A stretch of DNA of 13,558 nt from Ichthyophonus hoferi (taxonomy: Eukaryota > Opisthokonta > Ichthyosporea > Ichthyophonida > Ichthyophonidae), in assembly GCA_002751075.1 (NCBI GenBank), contig NAOQ01000440.1, positions 41,861 to 55,418 on the forward strand. Reading direction: 5' to 3'. Every line of letters starts with the position of its first letter. Within the stretch, counting starts at the first letter, position 1. A program made the translations under genes and the position numbers. Positions 1 through 9,335 of the stretch are shown here, one piece after another. Below the pieces are notes generated by a model, which worked only from the letters and a program-made list of their open reading frames with translations, did no database searches and was not told where the DNA came from.

Positions 1-280
1 TTATATGCATGTAATAACCAAATCGTTATTGTAACGTCTAATCTACTGTTTGCACTCATATATGATAATCAGTGCCCAGATCTCTCGCTCGTTCAGAACT
101 TAGAAAACCGTTTACTAACATTAAATAGTCACAATAATTCTTATGTGTTGTATTATAACATCCCCTACTGATTACTCTCATTGTGTAATTTCCATATTTA
201 CATCCAAGCAAATTAAAGCATTGATTCTTTCTGAATTGGAACAGAAGTATTTACTGCAGCCAGTTACCCAGAGAGTCGGC
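1..280 (-). repeat. Dispersed repeat CD, uninterrupted copy cut by the window edge
   Basis: The reverse complement of this stretch matches 5822-5983 continued directly into 9577-9712. The 1-91 part differs from its partner at about one base in ten. The outer part (123-280) is more divergent, near one in five. AAATAGT at 123-129 is the unoccupied version of the site where the 3.6-kb insertion sits in the other copy. No coding capacity or known family is recognised, and its start lies outside the window. Confidence 0.8.
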
Positions 281-624
281 ATATTATATATTATATAAAT
301 ATAAAATAATTGCGTATGGTTGTATTACACAAGAATGTAATCAAAATCTACAATGCGATTGGTTCAAATAATGTAGATTATTTACACATGATGTCCTCGA
401 TATCATCTAACTATGGCATAACAGTATATAAGGTTTATATCAATTTTAAACATGCAGCTGGCATTTATCATTGATTAATCTGAACAAGGTAGTGTTAAGA
501 TACAAATAACTAGATATAGAACTAGAACATTAAAGATAGTAGCAGTTATTTTGCATCAATGGTAAAGCTACTATGGATCTATTGGGTTGTGCACGTTATC
601 CAATTAATCTAACAATTAATTCGA

Positions 625-944
625 TTAATTTTTAAAGAATTACGTTTCTTCATTTTATTCAAATATTTCTTATGAACCATTCCCTCATCAGTGAAGATGT
701 TCATAAGTGCTCCTCTGATTAATTACTAATTAACTACTATCAGTTTATTGATTCATAGTGACTGATTCCAGTATTAATTGATTACAAGAGCTGTAAGGCT
801 GGAATCTACCTCTTGTGATTTGTATGATAATGAGATTAATTTGTTAGTCAAGGTCATGGCTGATCAAATATAATTTTGATTCAAGTGTTGATATAATTGG
901 ATCAATGGTTAATCTATGATCCTTATATCCAATCATATAGTAAG
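625..944 (-). repeat. Dispersed repeat B, left copy
   Basis: The reverse complement of this stretch aligns over its whole length with about 10283-10600, with roughly four of five bases identical by eye and small indels. Shared blocks include CTATCAGTTTATTGATTCAT, ATTGATTACAAGAGCTGT and GATATAATTGGATCAA. It has no open frame, poly(A) tail or tRNA-like head that would identify a SINE. The family is unknown. Confidence 0.8.
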
Positions 945-2200
945 GTATATAGGCTATATGTGCGTACTATATGCATGCAGGGACGATAACGGATATAGGA
1001 AGATTATACAAATATATGGCAAGGTAGTGTCATAATTATTATCACTGATAATCATACCAAGTTATATTTTAAACATAAAGACATTAACACATCGCCATTG
1101 TCAAGTGTGCTTAGTCCCTTTCCACAAGATATCACTGTAGTAATACATGGACTAACTCAGGCTGTTTGTATTATGATTCAGTAATCATATACGGTTTCAA
1201 TGCATTAGAATTGACAGGTGTGATTGGTCTCCTGTACAATGGAATTGCCATTGTAACACAAAGACCGACCATTTCAAGTAATTTATTAAGGTATTTATTG
1301 TTAAGCTTAAGGCTGAAACATCGTAAATTGATGGCAGAGGCTCTCAAAAGTGTCTCAACATATACACACTTTTATTACCCCTTTTGCCATGAACGCTGAA
1401 AATAGTAAGTCCTCATACAGATTAAACATGAGTATTACGCAAGTTTTTCTGCAATGCACAAAAGTCTGGACTTTCACAAAAACTAGGTTTATGTAATTGA
1501 AAGTTACGCTGGTGAGTGTATACTATCAAAATATCTGGAAGTAGCGATACGGAAACCTTTAAACCACAACGGAAAATGACTTGATTTGAGAATACAGCAT
1601 CAACATCGAGCCAAAATACTGAGGTAGCTGATAACCAAGAGGAACCAACTCGATTTCGAAATCCATCACAATTATTATATTAACACTTAGATATAAGCAT
1701 TAATTCCTCCAATTAATAATTATCACATACAGTTCTAGTATGAAAATTTGCTTTAATACATCGAAATAATTCTTCTCTTACAGAGCAATTAAATGATTTC
1801 ACACCAAACCCTAATATTACCCCAAAGTTTAAAACCACCTTAATTATCAAAATATAACTATATATCTTAAAAGTTTCAAGATAGACAATGTTTGAAGAAA
1901 GTAATAAACGCAATAAAAATTACACAGAACTGCATGCTTTTTCGTAAATAATCACAATAATTTACAGTGATGAATAGTAAAGAAGATGCACACTAAAATA
2001 CCATATGACCTAAGTACAATCACAAGTTCTCGTAGCATAAAAAAAGCATCTCTACAGATCCGCAGTCCACATTCCAATAACAAAAAACAATCAATAATCG
2101 TAGGTGTAATAATGTTGTTTCCTAAGCATGGGCCATTATATCAAACCAACCAACAATCTTAATACCATAAAACATCAACTCTACAATGTTTCATTCAATA
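945..2200. other. AT-rich stretch without a recognisable gene
   Basis: Only short open frames occur here (for example 1166-1399 plus and 1713-1913 minus), with no recognisable motif or codon bias. A mostly open plus-frame stretch at about 1488-1683 encodes hydrophilic, acidic-rich sequence ending EEPTRFRNPSQLLY. It resembles nothing I can name with confidence. No RNA gene or long repeat was seen. Confidence 0.5.
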
Positions 2201-2221
2201 TAAACAGCTCCGGTATGAAAT

Positions 2222-2231
2222 TTTATTTATT
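2222..2231 (-). terminator. RPS17: Overlapping polyadenylation signals of RPS17
   Basis: The gene strand reads AATAAATAAA, two overlapping AATAAA signals 15-28 nt after the TAA stop. The implied 3' UTR is only about 35-50 nt, with cleavage near 2200-2210. Short 3' UTRs are usual for ribosomal-protein mRNAs. Confidence 0.8.
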
Positions 2232-2246
2232 CCATAACCCGGTCAT

Positions 2247-3947
2247 TTACCTAGAGCCAGCAGTGGTAGTGGTGAGAGGGACAACGGTAAGTCCCTCCAT
2301 GCCGCCAAAGCCCATGTCAGCCAACATGTTCTTGGTCTGATCGTCAACCTCGATACCGTTCTCGGCATCAAGAGCAGACACATCAGGCACGTAGAGATCG
2401 CGCCTCTCACGCTCCTCCTCCTGCAACTTGATGGAGATACCGCGGACGGGACCCTTCTGGATACGCTTCATCAAGTGAGTGATGAAACCGGCGATCTTGT
2501 TGCGAAGACGCTTGGAAGGGATGAGGGCCACCTCCTATAGAATAGAAATAATGTTTTAGTACAAGAATGGAAAGACACTTATATAAAGGGAAATGCTATA
2601 GTACGAATTAAAAAGGAAAATAATGTTTTGAAAAAATGGGAACGACTATTAAATGATTATATTGCTACTGCTATAATGTCAATACCATGTAATGTAAATA
2701 TATTGATGTTTGCAGTAAAAAGGAATTATGGATGTTAATAAAATATGGGTTATTCTAATGAAAAAGAAAGTGCAAGGTTAAATTACGCTAAAATTTTATT
2801 TATTATAAATAATAACACTAACTAAAAGTAAATGTTTTGCTCTGCATTTAGAAAAGAAAATTCGGGTAAGTCATTTGAATAAATTTTTAAGTATAAACAG
2901 CTTGACAGTTTAACAATATAAACTATCTGTAAGTGGTATGCACTAAAAAAAATATTCATATTTATGCAACAATGAACCATTTAAACCATTAATAATTAAA
3001 AAAACTGTAAGCAATAAAATACTTTCTGAAAAAACCACGAGTGTTTATCAATAACAAAACGACAATGATCACGAACAAAAAATATCTCTCCCATTATACG
3101 TACACCTTAGCCCGCCCAAACTTGATAAAAAATCAAACCCAACACAAAACGGACTATATTCCTGTTACTTCTTGTTTTTCCTACCGTTATATAACAGAAC
3201 ATGAATACATAAAGCATACCTCTGAGATCTTCTTGTTGGTGTGGAAGTCGAGAGTCAAACGAGTGTAGTACTTCTCGATGATGACCCTCGCGGCCTTCTT
3301 AACGGTTTTGGTGCGAACGCGTCCCTGTAGAGAAACGAAGTTTAATTTCCAATTGCTTTCTATAAAATCATGCAGATCTTAAAACTAAATCAAGGTACGG
3401 TTGGTGGTGCTGTAACGTTGCATGCGAAATGACTAGAGAATGTTGTGATTAAAAAAATGTTATGCTGCTATAAATCTGTATTTTGTGAACAAATTTCTGG
3501 TACGGTCCCTCTGACATGTCTACAGAAGCCTTGCTTGCATTTTTTTTTTTCACAAAACTTCCATTAAGTCATTACTATATTTTCTGTCTGCACTTTATGA
3601 TCATCATTTCGACATCAATATAATCAATTTTTGTGCATTTGCTTATGCAGAATTATTACTGCTGCCCCTGTTTGTGATATGATGTGGCTGATGATAACGG
3701 ATATTAGACGATACAGTCATGCTGAACGCTGTTCGGATACGATAATTCCTGTATACATACAACACCTAAATTTTTATTGTATTTTATTTATTTATTTATT
3801 TTGGCCGACAAACTGAAATAATAAATTTAATATTTTAGCAATATCATCCGAGATAGGTAATAAGGTGGCATGCTACTGGAACATATAACATATTTCATAT
3901 AGGATTATACTACGATGTCAAGAGATTTAGACATAGATACACACCAT
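2247..3947 (-). CDS. RPS17: Ribosomal protein eS17 (40S subunit), three exons
   Basis: This encodes eS17, a structural protein of the small cytoplasmic ribosomal subunit. Coding exons on the minus strand are 3947-3945 (ATG only), 3324-3220 (35 codons) and 2534-2247 (95 codons plus TAA), giving 131 residues against about 131-135 in other animals. Exon 2 begins [20 protein letters not shown] and ends FHTNKKISE. Exon 3 begins [20 protein letters not shown] and contains the family hallmark [16 protein letters not shown]. All junctions are GT-AG: GTGTGT and CTACAG for intron 1, GTATGC and CTATAG for intron 2, both phase 0. The exons are far more GC-rich than their surroundings, as expected for a highly expressed gene. 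The C-terminal tail after YVPDVSALD is divergent. Exons 2 and 3 are very secure. Exon 1 is inferred from the only ATG directly followed by GT downstream of the TOP tract. Confidence 0.95.
2535..3219 (-). other. RPS17: RPS17 intron 2
   Basis: This 685-bp phase 0 intron lies between codons 36 and 37. Its donor is GTATGC and its acceptor TTCTATTCTATAG. It is very AT-rich with no recognisable gene, snoRNA or repeat inside. Confidence 0.9.
3325..3944 (-). other. RPS17: RPS17 intron 1
   Basis: This 620-bp intron follows the ATG codon directly. Its donor is GTGTGTATC and its acceptor ends TTTCTCTACAG. I looked for an intronic snoRNA on the host strand. An ATGATGA box C-like word lies near 3603-3609 on the minus strand, but no CTGA box D follows at a suitable distance. 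No coding sequence is seen inside. Confidence 0.75.
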
Positions 3948-3977
3948 ATTGGCAAATGGTTCCTAAGAGATCTAGAA

Positions 3978-3993
3978 CGAGGGAAGAGAGGCG
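3978..3993 (-). promoter_or_regulatory. RPS17: 5' TOP-like transcription start of RPS17
   Basis: On the gene strand this reads CGCCTCTCTTCCCTCG, an unbroken pyrimidine run after a CC. It is the form of the 5' terminal oligopyrimidine tract that starts animal ribosomal-protein mRNAs and mediates growth-dependent translational control. A start at about 3991 gives a 5' UTR of about 44 nt before the ATG at 3947. No TATA box stands at the usual distance. The exact start is inferred. Confidence 0.7.
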
Positions 3994-4024
3994 AAACAAA
4001 GGGCACTTGTCTGTTTGTGTGTTG

Positions 4025-4050
4025 AGGCTGTGATCGCGACATCACAGCCT
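4025..4050. promoter_or_regulatory. CGCG-centred inverted repeat upstream of RPS17
   Basis: Ten-base perfect arms, AGGCTGTGAT and ATCACAGCCT, flank a 6-nt centre CGCGAC, so TCGCGA sits in the middle (4034-4039). It lies about 35-60 bp upstream of the inferred RPS17 start, in otherwise AT-rich DNA. The position suggests a core-promoter binding site for a dimeric factor. TCGCGA is the core of a known CpG-containing animal promoter motif, but no factor can be named from this sequence alone. Confidence 0.5.
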
Positions 4051-4057
4051 ATCGATA

Positions 4058-4488
4058 ATTGGTTAACGTTAATATTTTAACATTGTGGTTTTATTGCTTT
4101 ATATAAATCAATATAATTTCTAAATATATTATTGGCTTACCCAATTTTAACGGTTATATAGTTGATTGGTTGAAATTGATCGACATATCTGTTGTCGCAT
4201 GCTAATTTAATGCTTATGTAGTTTATTGGTCGCTATAATTTTGCTGTTTTGTGTATATTTTAAGTATATATTTTAATTTTATTGGTTATTTAAACTGCAA
4301 TATACATTTTTTTTATAATATTTATTGGATATTTCATATTTTTTTATTAATATTATTATTTGTGTTTGGTTTGGTGCCAGACGACAGGAATAATCAATTT
4401 TTTATCTGTATATTGAAATTACTATCTTGTTAGATCTTCGTTGCCCTTCTATTGGCTGTTATTAATTTATAAAATTACAAATGATTGG
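4058..4488 (-). promoter_or_regulatory. Cluster of eight CCAAT words upstream of RPS17
   Basis: ATTGG on the plus strand (CCAAT on the gene strand) occurs at 4058, 4131, 4165, 4225, 4281, 4324, 4451 and 4484. That is eight in 430 bp, all in one orientation, where base composition predicts less than one. Most are preceded by TTT or GTT. The stretches around 4145-4180, 4205-4240, 4257-4295 and 4305-4335 resemble each other weakly, so a decayed tandem repeat of about 45-60 bp may underlie the pattern. CCAAT boxes bind NF-Y in animals, but function here is inferred. ATTGG words are also common around 10670-12530, which weakens a promoter-specific reading. Confidence 0.4.
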
Positions 4489-4556
4489 TTATTATAATTT
4501 GCTCTTAGGTATTCGCTCCTGGGAATTTGCATATTTTGTGAGGGTATAATATAACA

Positions 4557-4790
4557 TTATAAAGGAATAAGCTGTAACAAAAAAAAAAAACATTGAATGC
4601 TTTGGTTCCAACTGTTGATGGACATAGAGTGTCCGTTCTCTGCCTCACTCAAGCTGGAGTTGAAATCCTCTAAAAGACTTACAGACCTATCTTCGTCACT
4701 TTTGTCTGTTGAGAGTTGAACCCTTAATTTCATTTCCATACAGATCCTCATTTTGTTACTGAGGCTATGGCTGACTTACACTTAACTCTA
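4557..4790 (-). other. GC-richer patch of unknown origin with a short minus-strand frame
   Basis: This patch is clearly less AT-rich than its flanks. It holds a minus-strand open frame (4557-4751, 64 codons) with hydrophilic content such as STDKSDEDRSVSLLEDF. On the minus strand a run of twelve T followed by GTTACAG (4572-4591) looks like a splice acceptor, and CATAGCCTCAG lies upstream near 4761-4771. It could be an exon of an unidentified minus-strand gene, a decayed retroposed fragment, or chance. No product is assigned. Confidence 0.25.
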
Positions 4791-5821
4791 GGAATAGTAG
4801 GTGTAGATATTTATCTCCTAATCGCTACCTTTGTATACTGTTTAAAAAAATTGATTGAAGTGAAATAAAAATTATTTATAATGGGTCTAATAGTTTAACT
4901 TAGAAAGCAAAGCTGAAAAGCAAAAAAGAAGGAATTTTCAGGCATTTAATTATTGAAATGGGTCTTCATTTCTTTTCCGAGTTGTATAGTGGAATCTTAG
5001 ATTAGTTTTATTATTATTTATTATTATTAAAAAATTTATTGTTGAAAAGTAGGACTATATTGACCCAGTTCTGCCCTCATGCAGAAAGACACATGTGAAT
5101 ATTCTTGTACAACACAATACAACATACAAATGTGCACACCTGAATTTATGCAAACATAATCAACACATGATGTAAGGTAACCTAAATAGGTCATATATGG
5201 AATACGATATTTTAATGCATAGAAGTCTGCATGCACCAAAATTGACGCAAGGAATTCCACAGTGAGATTAATTTAATATCTGATGGGAATAGTAAGCGAA
5301 GACGAGTGTTCCTGTGACCTATATTTATCTAAAGGGAGAGAAAATACCAAATTAATTGGCATTTAAACGTGTCCCTTTGCATACAAAAAATACACAGGCT
5401 AAGACACTTTTTTACTATTAAACAGGTCAACAGGACTTGTCTTAGGCAGGAAGATACTTGAGCAATGTGTTATCTGGACCCCGTAACATAATCTGAAATG
5501 GCTTATTCTATGTGGTTAGAGCCTTTGTCATTGGCCGGTTTAACTCTGATCAATCATCTTGGATTGCCATTTAACATCAATAGATTGCACTAAATATTTT
5601 TCCAGAATACAAGTGTTATAATAATTGCTAATAATATTAAATGATTATAACTATATATCAGAATCTATGTCAGATCTAGTACCTTGTCCACAGCTGTTAG
5701 GATCTCCAATTGTATATTTGATAGTAGTTAATTTTTCTGAACCAATGGTAGTAATAGTCACTTATTGGATATGTCTTTAAGGCACAGTTGTTGTGGTGTA
5801 GGTTCTATAGAAGGCCCATGT
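4791..5821. other. Intergenic stretch, nothing recognised
   Basis: AT-rich DNA with a short TTATTA-rich run at about 5007-5035 and no convincing open frame. The minus frame at 5036-5260 has no recognisable motif. No repeat shared with the rest of the window was found by eye. Confidence 0.5.
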
Positions 5822-5976
5822 ACTGACTCTCTAGGTAACTGGCTGTGGTAATTATACCTCTGTTTTAATTTAGAAGAAATCAATGCTTTAATTTGCCTGG
5901 ATGTGAATATGGAAATTGCACAATGAGATTGATCAGTAAGGTGTGATATAATACAATGTAAATAAGAATTATTGTT
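5822..5976 (+). repeat. Dispersed repeat CD, left part of the interrupted copy
   Basis: This stretch matches the reverse complement of 130-280 from ACTGACTCTCTAGGTAACTGG through to AATTATTGTTACTATTT. It continues beyond the insertion at 9577. Confidence 0.75.
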
Positions 5977-5983
5977 ACTATTT
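5977..5983 (+). repeat. Target site duplication, left (ACTATTT)
   Basis: ACTATTT is identical to 9570-9576 and occurs once in the unoccupied site (as AAATAGT at 123-129). Copia-type integrases usually duplicate about 5 bp. The two extra T may be chance in AT-rich DNA. Confidence 0.75.
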
Positions 5984-6446
5984 ATTAAAAATTGGTGGTT
6001 TGTGTGAATAATGTCTACTGATCAGAGATTCTATGATTAACACCATATATATATATATATAAACAAAGTTTGTTTGCAATTCTATAACGTTACTGCTTCC
6101 CCCTTTTTTATTAATTTTGTTTGTTCCTCTTATCCACCACAGCATGCGTTAATCAGATATATGGATTGTTCTATCGATTCATCAATGTTAATCAAACCAA
6201 TTGTAAGAAAACAGTTTTATTGAAGACTGACGAGAGCCACTAGAATTATCAGTTCTCATTGAACTTATTTAAGGCTCTTATAACTTAATTTGATTGGCTG
6301 CATTGGCTAATTTTCTTATTTTTTGTTGCCCTTGTTACCCAAACTTTGTATGAATACTTATATTGGTCCAGTTGTTTTATCAAACTAAGTGATATCAAAG
6401 CGACCTTTCCTTCAGAATAGATAATCTGTTAACCCTACTTTTAACA
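5984..6446 (-). mobile_element. LTR of Copia fossil A
   Basis: On the minus strand this begins TGTTAAAAGTAGGGTTA at 6446, just after the polymerase region, and runs to the insertion edge at 5984. The first 17 bases are identical to the LTR of copy B. A canonical CA end would fall at 5993-5994, leaving nine more bases (5984-5992) before the target duplication. It contains an (AT)n run at 6045-6060. It is about 460 bp long, roughly twice the LTR of copy B. Confidence 0.75.
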
Positions 6447-7725
6447 CTCTCATTGATGAGTCTTGTTGTAGAAAAATAAAAAAGTAAAAGTTGGTAGATA
6501 TGAGGTCACTGATTCACGTAATTGCCTAGGTGAAGCCTGGGCCAGGTTGATCTAAGTCATAGCAGTTAGTTGGAGAAGAGACTTGCTCTTTTAAAATTTC
6601 CTGTGTCCATTGGACTTGGTAAGACAATCTGCAGCTTGATCCTTGCTAGAGACACCACATCCTTCAATCTCATTGTTTTTTACAGCTTTTCTGACATAGT
6701 GGAACCTGACAGCAATGTGAAAAGTGTTTTCAGGTACACATTTTCTTGAGCTGAGTCAGATTGTTGAGGTGTTGTCCCTAAATAATGGTACACGTCCTGT
6801 ATCTATTCCAAGTCCATCTAGGTTTTGGGTGATGTATGTTACCTTTTTCACAAATTCAGACATAGCCATCTACTCACTTTTACAGCTTGACAATGTGGTA
6901 ACAGTTTTTTCTTCACGCTCCAGTCTATAAGCCCACCAGCCATAAAAATGATATATCCAGGAAGTGGACTTTTCATTGCTGTAATATTGGTTGACGTAGT
7001 TGGCATCTGAATAGGCAGTGATGTTGGTTGAGCCTGATCTGTAAATAATCGTTTTATGAGGGTAGGTGTTAAGGTACCTAAACATGTGTTTGAGCATCTC
7101 ATACTGGCACATGTTGGGCTTAGCCATGTGTCTACTTCGTATAGACACAATGAAAGAGATATCTGCTCAAGAACTCTTGGCAATTCAATTTAGGCATCCA
7201 ATCACTTGGCTGTATACTGTAGGATCACAAAGGTCCTGTTGAAAGTCTTCGGATATGGCCTGTTCAAGGTGCTCCCCCAGAATGTAAGAACGTGTGGCTC
7301 TGCCATTAGATTGTTCAAGTGAGTGAACCAGTCCTTTGATATAATCGGCCTGGCAAAGGGTAATGCATCCTTCAAGAATCCTTGTTATGGCATAACCTAA
7401 TAATGATGAAGGAAAACCAATATCTTTGGTTAAAAATTTATCTGATATGTTTTTGATAAAGGACTTCCTTTTACTTTTATATTCTGTACAGATGAGGATG
7501 TCATCCATGTAAATAGTAAGTACAGTACAATAAACCCCTGCTTGGGCTATGGCAGATGTAAAGGCACGGCACGGCCTCCTGGTGATAGAAAGGCAGGGTT
7601 TGCAGGAAATTCTCAAATGTTTTGTTCCACAGTAGTCCAGCTACATGAAGCCCATACAGTCCACAAGTTAATTTCCATACATGGTCTTTTTGTTGAAGGG
7701 AAAGTATTTTCCCATCTGTCATTTA
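6447..7725 (-). mobile_element. Copia fossil A: reverse transcriptase end and RNase H
   Basis: Read on the minus strand, RT appears first (about 7725-7185), with KLTCGLYGLHVAGLLWN and the catalytic-site segment IYMDDILI, then the QADYIKGL region. RNase H follows (about 7183-6600), with YLNTYPHKTI, the YSDANY motif and a terminal ADCLTK-like segment typical of Copia polyproteins. Gag, protease and integrase are absent, as is the first part of RT. The copy is a fossil broken in several places. Confidence 0.85.
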
Positions 7726-8395
7726 ATTATAACTCCTTTTATACTATATACATATATATTTTACCGCCTATCAGCATTAAGATTTTAATCATAGTACAGA
7801 ACTATTGCAGGGTATTTCACAAGTCAACCTGAATTATCTGACCTATGATTCTTATAGTCCTGAACTGGACTAACGCTAGTTAAAACAAAGATCTATGTCT
7901 TACTTTCAATTGGATCGGCTGCCAAAAATAATATATTGTATGTAGAGTTAAAATAAGAAGTAAGTATTACTCACTTGTTAATTATATTAAAATACTAATT
8001 GCATATTCAAACATTGTATACAATAATATTATCAGAAAGTTTCAATCAAAATCATAAACGTGCGTCTAATCCTTGGAGTAAGTAATCACTTATCTTATAC
8101 ATGTTATGTAAATTCATGGCATAAGACGTTATTGGCCCAGCAAATAGTAATTGATTTTTATTCTCATCAGAATCGATTAACCAATCCCAACTTGCAAATT
8201 AATAAAATAAAATCTAGCATAAAAGTAAGTGTTGGATACTAGCTTTGTTTATCTCGGAAAATTAACTAAAAGTTTGGTTTTATTTGGTACATATATATTT
8301 TTTCTTTCTTTTTCCATAGATAAAGATAATATTTCACTATAAAACCATTTCTTAATCACCCACTTCTATACTTATAGAAGCAGGAATATAGAGTA
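7726..8395. other. Spacer between the two Copia fossils
   Basis: This 670-bp AT-rich stretch has no Copia-like coding sequence and no match elsewhere in the window that I could see. It may be DNA captured between two element ends, decayed internal Copia sequence, or another repeat. The plus frame at 8060-8242 shows no recognisable motif. Confidence 0.5.
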
Positions 8396-9335
8396 TGTCC
8401 CATATTCTAAATCTAATAAAGATATCAATGAGACCACCTTATAATGACATCCCCAACATTTTAGATCACAGGAATATCAAGGAAGCCTTATGGGCTCATG
8501 AGAAGATGCACTGGATCAAGACCATGAGGAGAGAACTATCTGCAATAAATGAATATGGGACCTGATCTCTAGTACCAACACCAAAAGGCACCCATGTACT
8601 CTACTCATTATGGCTCCTTCACAGAAAACGAGATGCCTCTGTACAAGTTATTAACCATTAAGCCAGGCTAGTCGCATAAGAAAGCCAAGAAGAAAAAAAC
8701 ATGGACTACCATGAAATATCATCTTCAGTGTGTCCATTTACCTTCACCCAAATGATGCTAGCACTAGCTGAAGCCCGAAAATATCACCTCGGACAGCTGG
8801 ACATTAAGTCAGTCTATCTGCATTCATACCTGGACACCCCAGTCCACGTGGAACAATCACCAATGCATGCGAATCCAAAAACAAAAGACCATGTATGTAA
8901 ATTAACTCATGGACTGTTTGGGCTTCATGTAGCTGGACTACTATGGAACCAGACACTCGAAAATTTCCTGCAAATCTTGCATTTTTATCACTAGAAGGCC
9001 GAGCCTTGCCTTTACATCTACCATGACCCAAGCAGAGGTTCATTGCACTTACTATTTACATGGATAAAATCCTCATCTGTACAGAATATGAAAGCAAAAA
9101 AAAGTCCTTTATCAAAAACATATCAGATAAATTTCCAACCAAGAATATTGGTTTCCCTTCATTAATCTTAGGTTAGGCCATTACCAGGACTCCTAAAGGA
9201 TGTATTACCTTCTGCCAGGCCGGTTATATCAAAGAACTGGTTCACTCACTTGAACAATCTAATGGCAGAGCCGCACATTCTACTAACTTTTACTTTCTTA
9301 TTTTTCCTCATGAACAACACTCGTCAATAGGGGAG
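8396..9335 (+). mobile_element. Copia fossil B: reverse transcriptase region and polypurine tract
   Basis: The start of the RT domain is visible (RNIKEALWAHEKMHWIKTM, then TWSLVPTPKGTHV), followed by the central part (LALAEARKYHLGQLDIKS, KLTHGLFGLHVAGLLWN). Copy B therefore reaches further upstream than copy A. RNase H is not recognisable. A polypurine tract AGGGGAG at 9329-9335 directly precedes the LTR. The copy is a fossil broken in several places. Confidence 0.85.

Noticed and set aside
1166-1399. 77-codon plus-strand frame
   Set aside because: No recognisable domain, no codon bias against the background and no splice or start context. Frames this long are expected by chance.
3595-3700. 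C/D-box snoRNA in RPS17 intron 1
   Set aside because: An ATGATGA word lies on the host strand without a CTGA box at a fitting distance. On the opposite strand a TGATGA and a CTGA are only about 35 nt apart and no terminal stem is seen.
6724-6930. Plus-strand frame in the Copia A region
   Set aside because: It is the antisense shadow of the Copia RNase H region, like the plus-strand frame at 7542-7832 and the minus-strand frame at 8804-9043.
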